This document shows, piece by piece, positions 8,374 through 16,547 of a stretch of DNA of 64,000 nucleotides; within the stretch, counting starts at the first letter, position 1; each line of letters opens with the position of its first letter. The notes beneath the pieces are model-generated. The model was given only the letters and a program-made list of their open reading frames with translations. It was not told the DNA's origin and ran no database searches. The stretch is from Blautia coccoides (GTDB lineage: Bacteria; Bacillota; Clostridia; Lachnospirales; Lachnospiraceae). The position numbers and the translations under genes were made by a program. The DNA is taken from the NCBI RefSeq assembly GCF_034355335.1, contig NZ_CP136422.1, positions 4,436,501-4,500,500 on the forward strand. Direction: 5' to 3'.

Positions 8374-10149
8374 ATGAAACTTACAGTCAGCAAATCGAAA
8401 AATTCTGCATCCTTTTATGTCCAAAAAACGATTCGGAAACCCAACGGCAGCGTGACTACGATAACCGTGGAAAAACTCGGAAACCTAACAGAAGTTACCG
8501 CTAAGGCTGGCGGAAAAGATCCCTACGTGTGGGCACAGGAGTACGTCAACGAATTGAACCGCAGGGAGTATGATGAAAACAAAGAGATCATTGTCAGCTA
8601 TTCCCCTTCCAGGCTTCTCAAAAAGGGGGAGCAAAAACTTTTCAACTGCGGCTACCTCTTTCTACAGAGCATTTACTATAGTCTGGGACTGGATAAGATC
8701 TGCAGGGATATCTCATCCCGTCATTCTTTTGAATATGACCTGAATGATGTCCTCTCAAAACTTATTTATACCAGAATACTTTTCCCCTCTTCAAAGCTCT
8801 CTTCCAATAAACAGGCTGCCAAATTCGTAGAACAGCCAACCTTTGAACTTCATGATATCTACCGCGCGCTTTCTGTCCTTTCAGAAGAGAACGATTTTAT
8901 ACAGGCACAGCTTTACAAAAACAGCCAAAAAGCCATAGAACGCAGAAAGGATATCCTTTACTATGACTGCACGAATTACTTCTTTGAACTGGAAGAGGCC
9001 GATGACCTACGCCGGTACGGAAAAAGTAAACAACACCAGCCTCTTCCTATCGTGGGCATGGGGTTATTTATGGATTATGACGGGATTCCACTGGCCTTCG
9101 ATATTTATCCCGGAAACCAGAATGAGCAGCCCACCCTGAAGCCCTTGGAGAAGAAGGTGCTCCAGGATTATGGCCTTGGACAGGTTGTTGTCTGCACGGA
9201 TGCCGGGCTTTCTTCAAAAACAAACAGGAAGTTCAATGACAGGACACTTGGCGGGGTACAGATCCGCAGCTTTATTACCACACAGTCCGTCAAACAGCTT
9301 CCCGGATACCTCAAAGATTTCGCACTTGATCCGGCCGGATGGCATCTTGCAGGTTCTGACAAGTCTTTCAGTCTTGATGAGATTGATGAAACCAGAGATT
9401 ACAATAAGATTTTTTACAAAGACCGCTGGATCAAAGAAGACCTTTCCCAAAGGAAAATCAAAAGCGGTACAAAACCTTTAGAACAGCACCTGATCATTTC
9501 ATTTTCATTGAAATATAAAAACTACCAGAGGAAAATCAGGAACGGGCAGGTGGAACGGGCCCTGCAGCTTATTGACAGCGGGAACTACAAGCAACGGCCC
9601 AAAAACCAGAATGATCCCCACCGGTTTATATCCAGAGATAAAGCAACGAAAGACGGGGAAATCTGCTCCGAAGAGAGGGTTTACCTGAATACAGATGCCA
9701 TTCAGGAAGAGGAACGCTATGATGGTTTCTATGCCGTATGTACGAACCTTAACGACATGGGAGTAGATGAGATTGTAAGAATCAATAAGAAACGCTGGGA
9801 GATTGAGGAATGTTTCCGGATTATGAAGACCGGCTTCAGGGCCCGTCCTGTATATCTTCAGACAGAAGACCACATCCGTGCCCATTTCATCACATGCTTT
9901 ATCGCCCTTGTAGTATACCGGACACTTGAAAAGAAGCTGGATGAAAAATATACCTGCGAGGAAATCCTGAGCACACTGAAAAGTATGGTTATGGCCCGTC
10001 CCGGCGAAAAGATGGGTTACACTCCTGTATATACAAGAACAGATCTCACGGATGCCCTGCATGAATCAGCAGGTTTCCGTACGGATTATCAGATCATAAC
10101 CGATGTAAATATGCGTAAAGTAATACGTACATCCAAGAAGAAAAAGTAA
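8374..10149 (+). CDS. IS1634-family (IS4-like DDE) transposase
   Basis: A 591-residue transposase. The catalytic core shows the first Asp in LYYDCTNYFFE, the second in VVCTDAGLSSKTN, and the Glu region in KKRWEIEECFRIMKTGF, in IS4-group order. A long N-terminal region (about 1-190) precedes the core. The frame can begin at a GTG at 8365, but AGGAGG lies 7-8 nt before the ATG at 8374. A TATAAT -10 is at 8348-8353. The gene is uninterrupted, so the element could still move. Confidence 0.92.
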   Translation: MKLTVSKSKNSASFYVQKTIRKPNGSVTTITVEKLGNLTEVTAKAGGKDPYVWAQEYVNELNRREYDENKEIIVSYSPSRLLKKGEQKLFNCGYLFLQSIYYSLGLDKICRDISSRHSFEYDLNDVLSKLIYTRILFPSSKLSSNKQAAKFVEQPTFELHDIYRALSVLSEENDFIQAQLYKNSQKAIERRKDILYYDCTNYFFELEEADDLRRYGKSKQHQPLPIVGMGLFMDYDGIPLAFDIYPGNQNEQPTLKPLEKKVLQDYGLGQVVVCTDAGLSSKTNRKFNDRTLGGVQIRSFITTQSVKQLPGYLKDFALDPAGWHLAGSDKSFSLDEIDETRDYNKIFYKDRWIKEDLSQRKIKSGTKPLEQHLIISFSLKYKNYQRKIRNGQVERALQLIDSGNYKQRPKNQNDPHRFISRDKATKDGEICSEERVYLNTDAIQEEERYDGFYAVCTNLNDMGVDEIVRINKKRWEIEECFRIMKTGFRARPVYLQTEDHIRAHFITCFIALVVYRTLEKKLDEKYTCEEILSTLKSMVMARPGEKMGYTPVYTRTDLTDALHESAGFRTDYQIITDVNMRKVIRTSKKKK

Positions 10150-10176
10150 TAATATATAGCTACATTTTTAACTACT

Positions 10177-10220
10177 AAAAAATCCGTAGGAAGCCTTGTT
10201 TAAGGCATTCTACGGATTTT
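10177..10220. terminator. Bidirectional terminator after the IS1634-type transposase
   Basis: AATCCGTAG and CTACGGATT with an inner GCCTT/AAGGC stem form a long hairpin with A-run and T-run on opposite sides. On the minus strand it should stop dcw transcription leaving divIB before ftsZ. Confidence 0.8.
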
Positions 10221-10236
10221 AGCTGTCAAAGATGGG

Positions 10237-10380
10237 GATATATAATATAGTCTTTTGGAAAATTAATCAACTGGTAAATTTATTTTTTCACAAAAATTTT
10301 AAAAAAAACATCAAAATTTCCCGATTTGTGTCCCATAAAAAACAAAATTCCTCTGTTATTCCGCCCCGGAACCATCATCT
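10237..10380. repeat. 144-bp direct repeat (right copy)
   Basis: Identical to 8094-8237. This copy holds the true 3' end of divIB (10356-10380) and an orphan copy of the ftsZ promoter (-35 at 10265-10270, -10 at 10242-10247) that now points into the IS, antisense to the transposase. Confidence 0.93.
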
Positions 10381-11360
10381 GAGCCGTCATAGGAACCATC
10401 GCTTTCATATCCGGAACCATCCTCATCACCGGAGCCGTCTTCATATTCAGAAGTCTCATCGTATCCACTGCCCTCTTCGTAGCCGGTCTCCTCTTCGCTG
10501 TAATCTGCTCCCTCGTCTCCGGAGTCATCGTAGCCGGAACTGTCGTCATTTGCGGAGCCGTCACCATCCTCATCCTCATCAGACGAATCCTGGTCATCCG
10601 TGCCGCCGTTTTTATTCTTCTTCAGCGCTTCCTGCTCTGCCTCACTCAGCACCTTGTCAAAAACTACATTTTTTGAAGTCTCATCCACATTTTCCAGATG
10701 AAGGACACCTTCCATGCCGCCAAGCTGGGGAATAATGCCTAAAAGCCTGCTCATCTTCTCATCCATATTCTTGTCAGAGCCCATGCGCGCTTCCACTTTT
10801 CCGTAATAGAGCACAAGCTGCCCCTTCTCATCCAGCACCAGCCTGTCCGGTTTCTCATCGCCTTTTTCCAACATCTTGGTAACGCTTAAGATGAGGCTCA
10901 GACTGCTCTTATCAAGTCCGGGGATCTTCTCTCCCACCCCCACCTTATCAAGCTTCAGCCCCTCCACATTGGGTATATTCTCCAACTCTTCTGTGGTGCT
11001 CACCTGCACAATACCATTTCTGTCAAAGTATAAGTTGCCGTCCAAAAATTTTACATAGCCTATCAGCTCTTTCTCCCTGACATGGATCACCAGGCTGTGA
11101 CGGCTTGTCCTCTCCAGCCAGACTTTATTGATAAATTCCGCATCTTTTGTTCTTTTATCAGGATCGAGAAACCTCACCAGCACTGAATTGCCCGAAAGAG
11201 GGCCTGACAGCACCATTTTTTTGATTTCATCTTCCGTATAGTTCTTATTTCCTTCTACTTTAACACTGGTAATCTGAAAGCAGGCAAAGAATACCGCAAT
11301 GGCTGTTAATATGGCCGCTGCCAGGCAGCCCCAGAATATCCTGTGTTTTTTCCTGTCCAT
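10356..11360 (-). CDS. divIB: Cell division protein DivIB/FtsQ with long acidic tail
   Basis: A bitopic division protein of 334 residues. It has a short cytosolic start, one membrane helix (about 9-28), a POTRA domain beginning ITSVKVEGNKNYTEDEIKKMV, and an FtsQ/DivIB beta domain to about residue 245. The last 84 or so residues are only acidic, Ser, Gly, Tyr and a few others, with no Lys or Arg, so an extracytoplasmic polyanionic tail is expected. FtsL, DivIB and the septal PBP form the known division subcomplex; all three are encoded here. The IS inserted with its duplication spanning the stop codon, so the coding end is kept intact. Confidence 0.88.
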   Translation of the reverse strand: MDRKKHRIFWGCLAAAILTAIAVFFACFQITSVKVEGNKNYTEDEIKKMVLSGPLSGNSVLVRFLDPDKRTKDAEFINKVWLERTSRHSLVIHVREKELIGYVKFLDGNLYFDRNGIVQVSTTEELENIPNVEGLKLDKVGVGEKIPGLDKSSLSLILSVTKMLEKGDEKPDRLVLDEKGQLVLYYGKVEARMGSDKNMDEKMSRLLGIIPQLGGMEGVLHLENVDETSKNVVFDKVLSEAEQEALKKNKNGGTDDQDSSDEDEDGDGSANDDSSGYDDSGDEGADYSEEETGYEEGSGYDETSEYEDGSGDEDGSGYESDGSYDGSDDGSGAE

Positions 11361-11372
11361 ACATGTTCCCCT

Positions 11373-12620
11373 TTAATCTCTCTCAATCACGGCGCCAAGC
11401 TGTGACAGATCACGGCAGATATCCTCATATCCCCGCTCAATATACTGCCTGTTCCTCACAAGGGTCTCCCCCTGCGCCGCCAGCCCTGCTATGACAAGGG
11501 CTGCTCCGCCTCTCAGTTCCTGTGCCTCCACAGCCGCACCATGTAACGTCCCGCCTCGGATAACAGCTTTCCTGCCGTCCACCCGGACCTCTGCTCCCAT
11601 GTGCCGAAGCTGTGATGCTGTCTTAAATCTGTCCTCAAAAATTGTCTCCACCAGGCAGCTCTCTCCCGGTATGGTACACAGTACCGCCATAAGGGGTGAC
11701 TGTAAATCCGTGGGAAATCCCGGATAAACCTCTGTACACTGTCTCTTCAACGGAACCTGCACCCACCTGCTGCACAAAGACAGTTTACCACCGATTACTT
11801 CATATTGTCCACCCATTTTCTCATACACCCTCATGAGGGCTTCCATTTCCTCCACAGGTGCGCCGTCCAGGACCATCTCTCCTCTGGTAGCCGCGCAGGC
11901 ACACACATAGGTTCCTGCAACGATCCGGTCTGCGGGTACGGTAAACTCGGTACCATGCAGCTCCTCTACACCTGTGATCGTAAGGGAATCACTTCCCGTT
12001 CCCTCAATTTTTGCGCCGCAGGCGTTTAAAAAGCGGCACAGCCAAACCACTTCCGGCTCTCTGGCACATCCCTCCAGATGTGTGATCCCTTTTGCAAGCA
12101 CAGAGGCCAGCACCGCGTTCTGAGTAGCTCCCACGCTCACTTTAGGAAAATGTATGGTGTTCCCAACAAGCCCATCTGTCCCGGCCACAAGAACCCCCTC
12201 TTTCTCCTCAAATACTGCGCCCAGCCGTTCCAGAGCGTACAGATGCAGGTCAATGGGACGCTCCCCAATGACGCAGCCGCCCGGATGGGGCACAGACGCA
12301 CTGTGGTATCTTCCCAGAAGACTTCCCAGTAAAATCACTGAAGAGCGCATTTTCTGGCCTTCACAGCAGTCTATCTCTGTCCTCTCCACATGGGCAGGGT
12401 CCAGAGTCAGAGTATCTCCCTCGTGATGGATCTGCATGCCAAGCTCCCGCAGGATTTCCTCCATAACAAAGACATCCGCAATCTTTGGACAATGGTGCAG
12501 TACACTTTTCCCTTTATGCAAAAGAGCGGCCGCCATCATTGGCAACGCCGCATTTTTAGAACCTTGTATCCTTACTTCGCCTGTGAGCGGATTTCCGCCT
12601 TCTATCCTAATTTCATTCAA
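11373..12620 (-). CDS. murA: UDP-N-acetylglucosamine 1-carboxyvinyltransferase
   Basis: Transfers enolpyruvate from PEP to UDP-GlcNAc, the first committed step of peptidoglycan synthesis. The 415-residue protein has the KNAALP motif near the N-terminus (catalytic Lys/Asn pair) and the active-site Cys in GGCVIGERPIDLH, the residue modified by fosfomycin; the C-terminal repeat includes RGGAALVIAGLAA. The start is TTG at 12620, preceded by an AAAGG-containing purine tract; no in-frame ATG fits. It lies between ftsW and divIB, a place often held by murG or murB in Firmicutes. Clostridia often have two MurA paralogues; whether another exists cannot be seen here. Confidence 0.92.
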   Translation of the reverse strand: MNEIRIEGGNPLTGEVRIQGSKNAALPMMAAALLHKGKSVLHHCPKIADVFVMEEILRELGMQIHHEGDTLTLDPAHVERTEIDCCEGQKMRSSVILLGSLLGRYHSASVPHPGGCVIGERPIDLHLYALERLGAVFEEKEGVLVAGTDGLVGNTIHFPKVSVGATQNAVLASVLAKGITHLEGCAREPEVVWLCRFLNACGAKIEGTGSDSLTITGVEELHGTEFTVPADRIVAGTYVCACAATRGEMVLDGAPVEEMEALMRVYEKMGGQYEVIGGKLSLCSRWVQVPLKRQCTEVYPGFPTDLQSPLMAVLCTIPGESCLVETIFEDRFKTASQLRHMGAEVRVDGRKAVIRGGTLHGAAVEAQELRGGAALVIAGLAAQGETLVRNRQYIERGYEDICRDLSQLGAVIERD

Positions 12621-12715
12621 GTCTTACCTTTCCTCCCGCCTCCTGGCTATACACTATTGTATGCAGAGAGGGGAAAAAGGTTACGGTTCGCTCTGCGGGC
12701 AGCGCCTGGAACGCT

Positions 12716-13891
12716 TTAGGGGGAGCGCGTTCTGCTCACAGACAGTGCCAGACCCATCTCTCCCATCAGAAATAAAACCGATGTTCCGCCGTAACTGACA
12801 AAGGGAAGGGTGATCCCTGTATTTGGTATGGTGTTGGTGACTACCGCAATATTCAGGATCACCTGGATAGCCATATGTCCCATGATCCCCGCCGCGATCA
12901 GGGCACCGCACAGGTCCCTGGCATGGGTGGCTATCACCATGAGCCTCCAGATCAACAGTGCGAAGATCAGGATCAGCAGACAGGCACCAATGAGACCTGT
13001 CTCCTCGCAGATAATGGAAAATATCATATCATTCTGCGCTTCAGGCACAAATCCCAGCTTCTGCAGGCTGCTCCCCAGACCCTTGCCGAAAATACCGCCG
13101 CTGCCGATGGCATACAGACCTTGGATGGTCTGAAACCCTTTCTCATACTTCTCGGGATTTCTCCAGATAGCGATACGCTCCAGACGGTAACTGGCCATAC
13201 TCAAAAAGATTCCGATAAAGAGCACTCCCACACCTCCGATTCCCACAAAGGGCAGGTATTTGGGATTGGAGACAAAGATCAGGATAACTCCAATGCCCAG
13301 AATAATAATGGCTGTGCTCAGATTGTTGGTACCTACAAGGCCTACAATGGGAAGGAGCAGAGCCATAGTTCCCGCCATGTGCAGAAGACTGTCCTGCCGT
13401 TTCCGGGAATTTGTTATCACATAGGTGAGCAGCAGGATAACCGCCACCTTGGCAAACTCGGAGGGCTGAAAGGACAGAGGCCCAATGGACAGCCAGCGCT
13501 TGGAACCGTTATATTCGTCTCCGAACAGAAGTACCGCCAGGGACAGACCCATGGACACCACATACAAAAAGGGAGCCATCTTTGTGAGGACATGGTAGTC
13601 CATGCAGGACACCAGATACATCCCCATCATACCCAAAGAGGTGGCAAAAAGCTGCTTTTTAAAATAATAGGCAGGGTCATGAAACTTCACCCTGCCATTA
13701 TATGCACTCGTGCTATATAAAAAGATCAGACCACAGACAACCAGCAGCAGTACGAGAATTAAAAGCGTTCCATCCATGCGTCTTTTCTGCTGCTCATTTA
13801 CCTTTTGATCCGCAGCAGCTGCCGCACCTGACAGCGAATGCCTTTTGAGGTATCTCTTCTCCACACGCATTTCCCTTTCATTTTTGCTCAT
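12716..13891 (-). CDS. ftsW: SEDS peptidoglycan polymerase FtsW/SpoVE
   Basis: A 391-residue polytopic SEDS-family glycosyltransferase that polymerises lipid II at the septum with a class B PBP. After a basic, Ala-rich cytosolic start come about ten membrane helices. Family motifs include GSKRWLSIGPLSFQPSEFAK, GQ-like loops and the C-terminal PFVSYGGTSVLFLMGEMG. It follows murD with a 44-bp gap. Whether it serves vegetative division (FtsW) or the spore septum (SpoVE) cannot be told; the cluster contains both an FtsI-like and a SpoVD-like PBP. Confidence 0.92.
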   Translation of the reverse strand: MSKNEREMRVEKRYLKRHSLSGAAAAADQKVNEQQKRRMDGTLLILVLLLVVCGLIFLYSTSAYNGRVKFHDPAYYFKKQLFATSLGMMGMYLVSCMDYHVLTKMAPFLYVVSMGLSLAVLLFGDEYNGSKRWLSIGPLSFQPSEFAKVAVILLLTYVITNSRKRQDSLLHMAGTMALLLPIVGLVGTNNLSTAIIILGIGVILIFVSNPKYLPFVGIGGVGVLFIGIFLSMASYRLERIAIWRNPEKYEKGFQTIQGLYAIGSGGIFGKGLGSSLQKLGFVPEAQNDMIFSIICEETGLIGACLLILIFALLIWRLMVIATHARDLCGALIAAGIMGHMAIQVILNIAVVTNTIPNTGITLPFVSYGGTSVLFLMGEMGLALSVSRTRSP

Positions 13892-13935
13892 ACTGCATTA
13901 TATTGCCTGCCGCACCGGATTATTCCTTATGATTT

Positions 13936-15321
13936 TCAGGTACTCTGCTGGGCCGCTTCCAGACTTTTTACATAGTCTTTGAATTTGTCTCCCCTCTGCT
14001 CATAGTTGTCAAACTGTCCCCAGCTTGCACAGGCAGGCGACAGAAGGACAGCGTCTCCGGGATTTGCCTTCTCCGCACAGATCTTAACAGCCTCTTCCAG
14101 GTCTTCCGCCAGGATCGTACTCATGAACCCGCAACTGTGGGCAGCTTTCTCAATCTTCTCTTTTGTCTGCCCGATAAGGACCAGATATCTCACCCTGCCC
14201 TCAAATGCACGGATCCACTCTTCATAGGAAGACTCCTTATCGTATCCGCCGCCGATCAGAAGGGTGGGCCTGTTCATGGCCTGTATCCCTTTGATGGCCG
14301 CGTCAGGGTTGGTTCCCTTGGAATCATTATAATATGCCACACCGTCAATCTCAGCCACAAACTCGATCCTGTGGGGCACTGCGGTAAAGTTTCGGATCAC
14401 CTGCCGAATGGTATCCATGGGAACTCCTGCACAATAGGCCATAGCTACCGCCGCCATGACATTTTCATGATTATGGCGTCCCAACAGCTTCAACTCCTTC
14501 GTCTCTGCCACTAAAATCTCCTCTGACCCGGTGCGCATGACAATCTGCCCTCCGTCCAGGAAAATTCCTTTTTCCAGTTTATGTAAGCTTGAAAAGAAGA
14601 CCACTTCTGCCGGACATACCTGGGCAAACCGCCGAAGCTCCTCATCCTCATGATTGAGAACACAGAAATCCTCTTTTGTCTGGTTCCCCGCGATCATCTC
14701 CTTCACCCGGATGTACTCCTCCATGGTGTGATGGCGGTTCAGATGGTCCTCCGTAATGTTCAGGACAGCGGATACCTTAGGATGAAATTCCATGGTTGTC
14801 TCAAGCTGGAAGCTGCTGATCTCCGCCACCGTATAACTCTCTTCCGTCATGGAAAGGGCAGCGCCTGTGTAGGCGTTTCCGATGTTACCCACCACAAAGA
14901 CAGACTTGGCATACGCCTTCATGATCTCACCCAGGAGAGCTGTGGTGGTAGTCTTTCCGTTGGTTCCTGTTATGGCAAGCACCGTGCCCGCGCCCATGCG
15001 GTAAGCCAGCTCCACTTCACCCCACACCGGGATCCCCTCACGCCTTATAGCCTCCACCGGGGCAATATCCAGAGGGACTCCAGGGCTCATTACCACCAGG
15101 TCAAGGGATGCCAGCAGCTCTTTCGGCAGTTCTCCAAGGACAATTTCACAGGCAGCATTCTTGGGAAGGCGCCCTCTTATCTCCTCTTTGTCCAGCGCTT
15201 TATTCCCATCATATAATATCACGTCAGCCTGTACCGCTTCCAGCAGACGCACTGCGCCGATGCCGCTGATTCCTGAGCCAAATACAAGTACACGTTTTCC
15301 TTTTAAATTTGTTCTGTCCAT
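13936..15321 (-). CDS. murD: UDP-N-acetylmuramoyl-L-alanine--D-glutamate ligase
   Basis: Adds D-Glu to UDP-MurNAc-L-Ala in the cytosol. The 461-residue Mur ligase has an N-terminal Rossmann segment (VLVFGSGISGIGAVRLL), the ATP loop GTNGKTTTTALLG, central NITEDHLNRH and the C-terminal YYNDSKGTNPDA and LLSPACASWGQFDNYEQRG typical of MurD. It begins 16 nt after the mraY stop, consistent with one transcript from the mraY promoter through divIB. Confidence 0.96.
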   Translation of the reverse strand: MDRTNLKGKRVLVFGSGISGIGAVRLLEAVQADVILYDGNKALDKEEIRGRLPKNAACEIVLGELPKELLASLDLVVMSPGVPLDIAPVEAIRREGIPVWGEVELAYRMGAGTVLAITGTNGKTTTTALLGEIMKAYAKSVFVVGNIGNAYTGAALSMTEESYTVAEISSFQLETTMEFHPKVSAVLNITEDHLNRHHTMEEYIRVKEMIAGNQTKEDFCVLNHEDEELRRFAQVCPAEVVFFSSLHKLEKGIFLDGGQIVMRTGSEEILVAETKELKLLGRHNHENVMAAVAMAYCAGVPMDTIRQVIRNFTAVPHRIEFVAEIDGVAYYNDSKGTNPDAAIKGIQAMNRPTLLIGGGYDKESSYEEWIRAFEGRVRYLVLIGQTKEKIEKAAHSCGFMSTILAEDLEEAVKICAEKANPGDAVLLSPACASWGQFDNYEQRGDKFKDYVKSLEAAQQST

Positions 15322-15337
15322 TTCACTTTTTCCTTTC

Positions 15338-16297
15338 TTATAATGCCAGCAGTGCGATCAGACACAGAATGGCTGTAATAATAGAGAATACGGCTACCAC
15401 CCTTGTCTCAGACCAGCCGCACAATTCAAAATGATGGTGGATAGGTGCCATCTTAAAAATTCTTTTGCCGTGGGATACCTTAAAATAAGTCACCTGGATC
15501 ATGACAGAGAGCACTTCCACCACGTAGATCAATCCCACGATCAGCAGGAACAAAGGCATCTGCAGCATATACGCTGTGCCTGCCACAAAGCCGCCCAGTG
15601 CCAGGGAACCTGTATCCCCCATAAAGATCTTGGCGGGATAGACATTAAACAGTAAAAATCCCATCAGCGCTCCCACTACCGCACAGGTGATAGGCTCAAT
15701 GCCGCTCTTTGTCCCAATGGCAACCACAGAAAAGAAGGTGGCCACCATGATCGTGACAGAGGAGGCCAGTCCATCCAGACCATCTGTAAAGTTCACGCCG
15801 TTCACAGTGCCGATGACCACAAAAAACAAAAGCGGTACCGTAAGAAATCCTGGATTTATCTCATAGCCTGCTGCAAAAGGCACTTTTATGGTCATGGATA
15901 CATCTGTGAATCTCATCAGATAAAAAGCGAAGATCCCTGTCACCACAAGCTGACACAGCATCTTCTGCCAGGCCAGAAGCCCGTCCGACCGCCGCAGGAC
16001 CACCTTTAGGTAGTCATCCCAGAAGCCGATCAGCCCGAATCCCAGTGTCAGAAACAATACAGGGATGATCTTCGGATAATCCTTCACATAAAACAGGGAG
16101 GTGACCACTGTGGAGAGCAGAAATATTATTCCGCCCATGGTTGGCGTCCCCGCCTTTTTCAAATGGGACTGTACGCCGTCTACCCGCTCAGTCTGCCCCA
16201 TTTTCAACTTTCGTAAATAGGGGATAATGATAGGCCCCAGAATCACACTGACTATAAATGCTGTCAGCACAGGCAGTACCATCTTATACTCTGTCAT
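15338..16297 (-). CDS. mraY: Phospho-N-acetylmuramoyl-pentapeptide transferase
   Basis: Integral membrane enzyme making lipid I from UDP-MurNAc-pentapeptide and undecaprenyl phosphate. At 319 residues with about ten helices it has the expected form. Motifs: KKAGTPTMGG, the Asp cluster FWDDYLK, NFTDGLDGLA and the HHHFE loop (MAPIHHHFELCGW). A start four codons upstream (16309) is possible, but GAGGTG six nt before the ATG at 16297 is better placed. A good promoter upstream (16402-16430) suggests it leads a sub-operon of the dcw cluster. Confidence 0.96.
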   Translation of the reverse strand: MTEYKMVLPVLTAFIVSVILGPIIIPYLRKLKMGQTERVDGVQSHLKKAGTPTMGGIIFLLSTVVTSLFYVKDYPKIIPVLFLTLGFGLIGFWDDYLKVVLRRSDGLLAWQKMLCQLVVTGIFAFYLMRFTDVSMTIKVPFAAGYEINPGFLTVPLLFFVVIGTVNGVNFTDGLDGLASSVTIMVATFFSVVAIGTKSGIEPITCAVVGALMGFLLFNVYPAKIFMGDTGSLALGGFVAGTAYMLQMPLFLLIVGLIYVVEVLSVMIQVTYFKVSHGKRIFKMAPIHHHFELCGWSETRVVAVFSIITAILCLIALLAL

Positions 16298-16401
16298 AAC
16301 ACACCTCATTTTTATGTATTTTTTAGCTGCTGTTCACAGGCCATTGTCCCGGGAGCGCAAAAAAGGCTGCCGCCATACTCCCTTTTGACAACACTGGTTA
16401 T

Positions 16402-16430
16402 AGTATAAAGCTTTTGTCCTCATTTATCAA
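16402..16430 (-). promoter_or_regulatory. Promoter of mraY
   Basis: On the minus strand TTGATA (16425-16430), a 17-nt spacer and TATACT (16402-16407), each one or two bases from consensus. It is about 100 nt upstream of mraY and would drive mraY-murD-ftsW-murA-divIB. Confidence 0.65.
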
Positions 16431-16508
16431 CCGTAACTATTCAGCTGCCCGGTTTCACGGCGGCAGGGGCTCTTCCGGGCACAGAGAAGACCATAACCCA
16501 GGGACATG

Positions 16509-16534
16509 CGCCAGACTGCAAAAAAGCAGTCTGG
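16509..16534. terminator. Hairpin after the spoVD-like gene
   Basis: GCCAGACTGC, an A6 loop, then GCAGTCTGGC: a perfect 10-bp stem 14 nt after the stop codon. No T-run follows on the minus strand, so it may stabilise the 3' end or terminate weakly. Confidence 0.45.
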
Positions 16535-16547
16535 CAAAAGTCAGGTA

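Larger units (their letters stand above)
8238..10236 (+). mobile_element. IS1634-family insertion sequence between divIB and ftsZ
   Basis: A 1,999-bp element bounded by the 144-bp direct repeats. Its ends share a near-perfect inverted 13-mer: TTTGACAGCTGAA at 8244-8256 and, in reverse, TTTGACAGCTAAA at 10218-10230. The exact edge can shift by a base or two. It encodes one intact transposase, opposite in direction to the dcw genes, and has hairpin terminators near both ends. Confidence 0.92.

Noticed and set aside
12875..13720. 281-codon plus-strand frame opposite ftsW
   Set aside because: Composition is Gln/His-rich from antisense of a membrane protein; no start signals.
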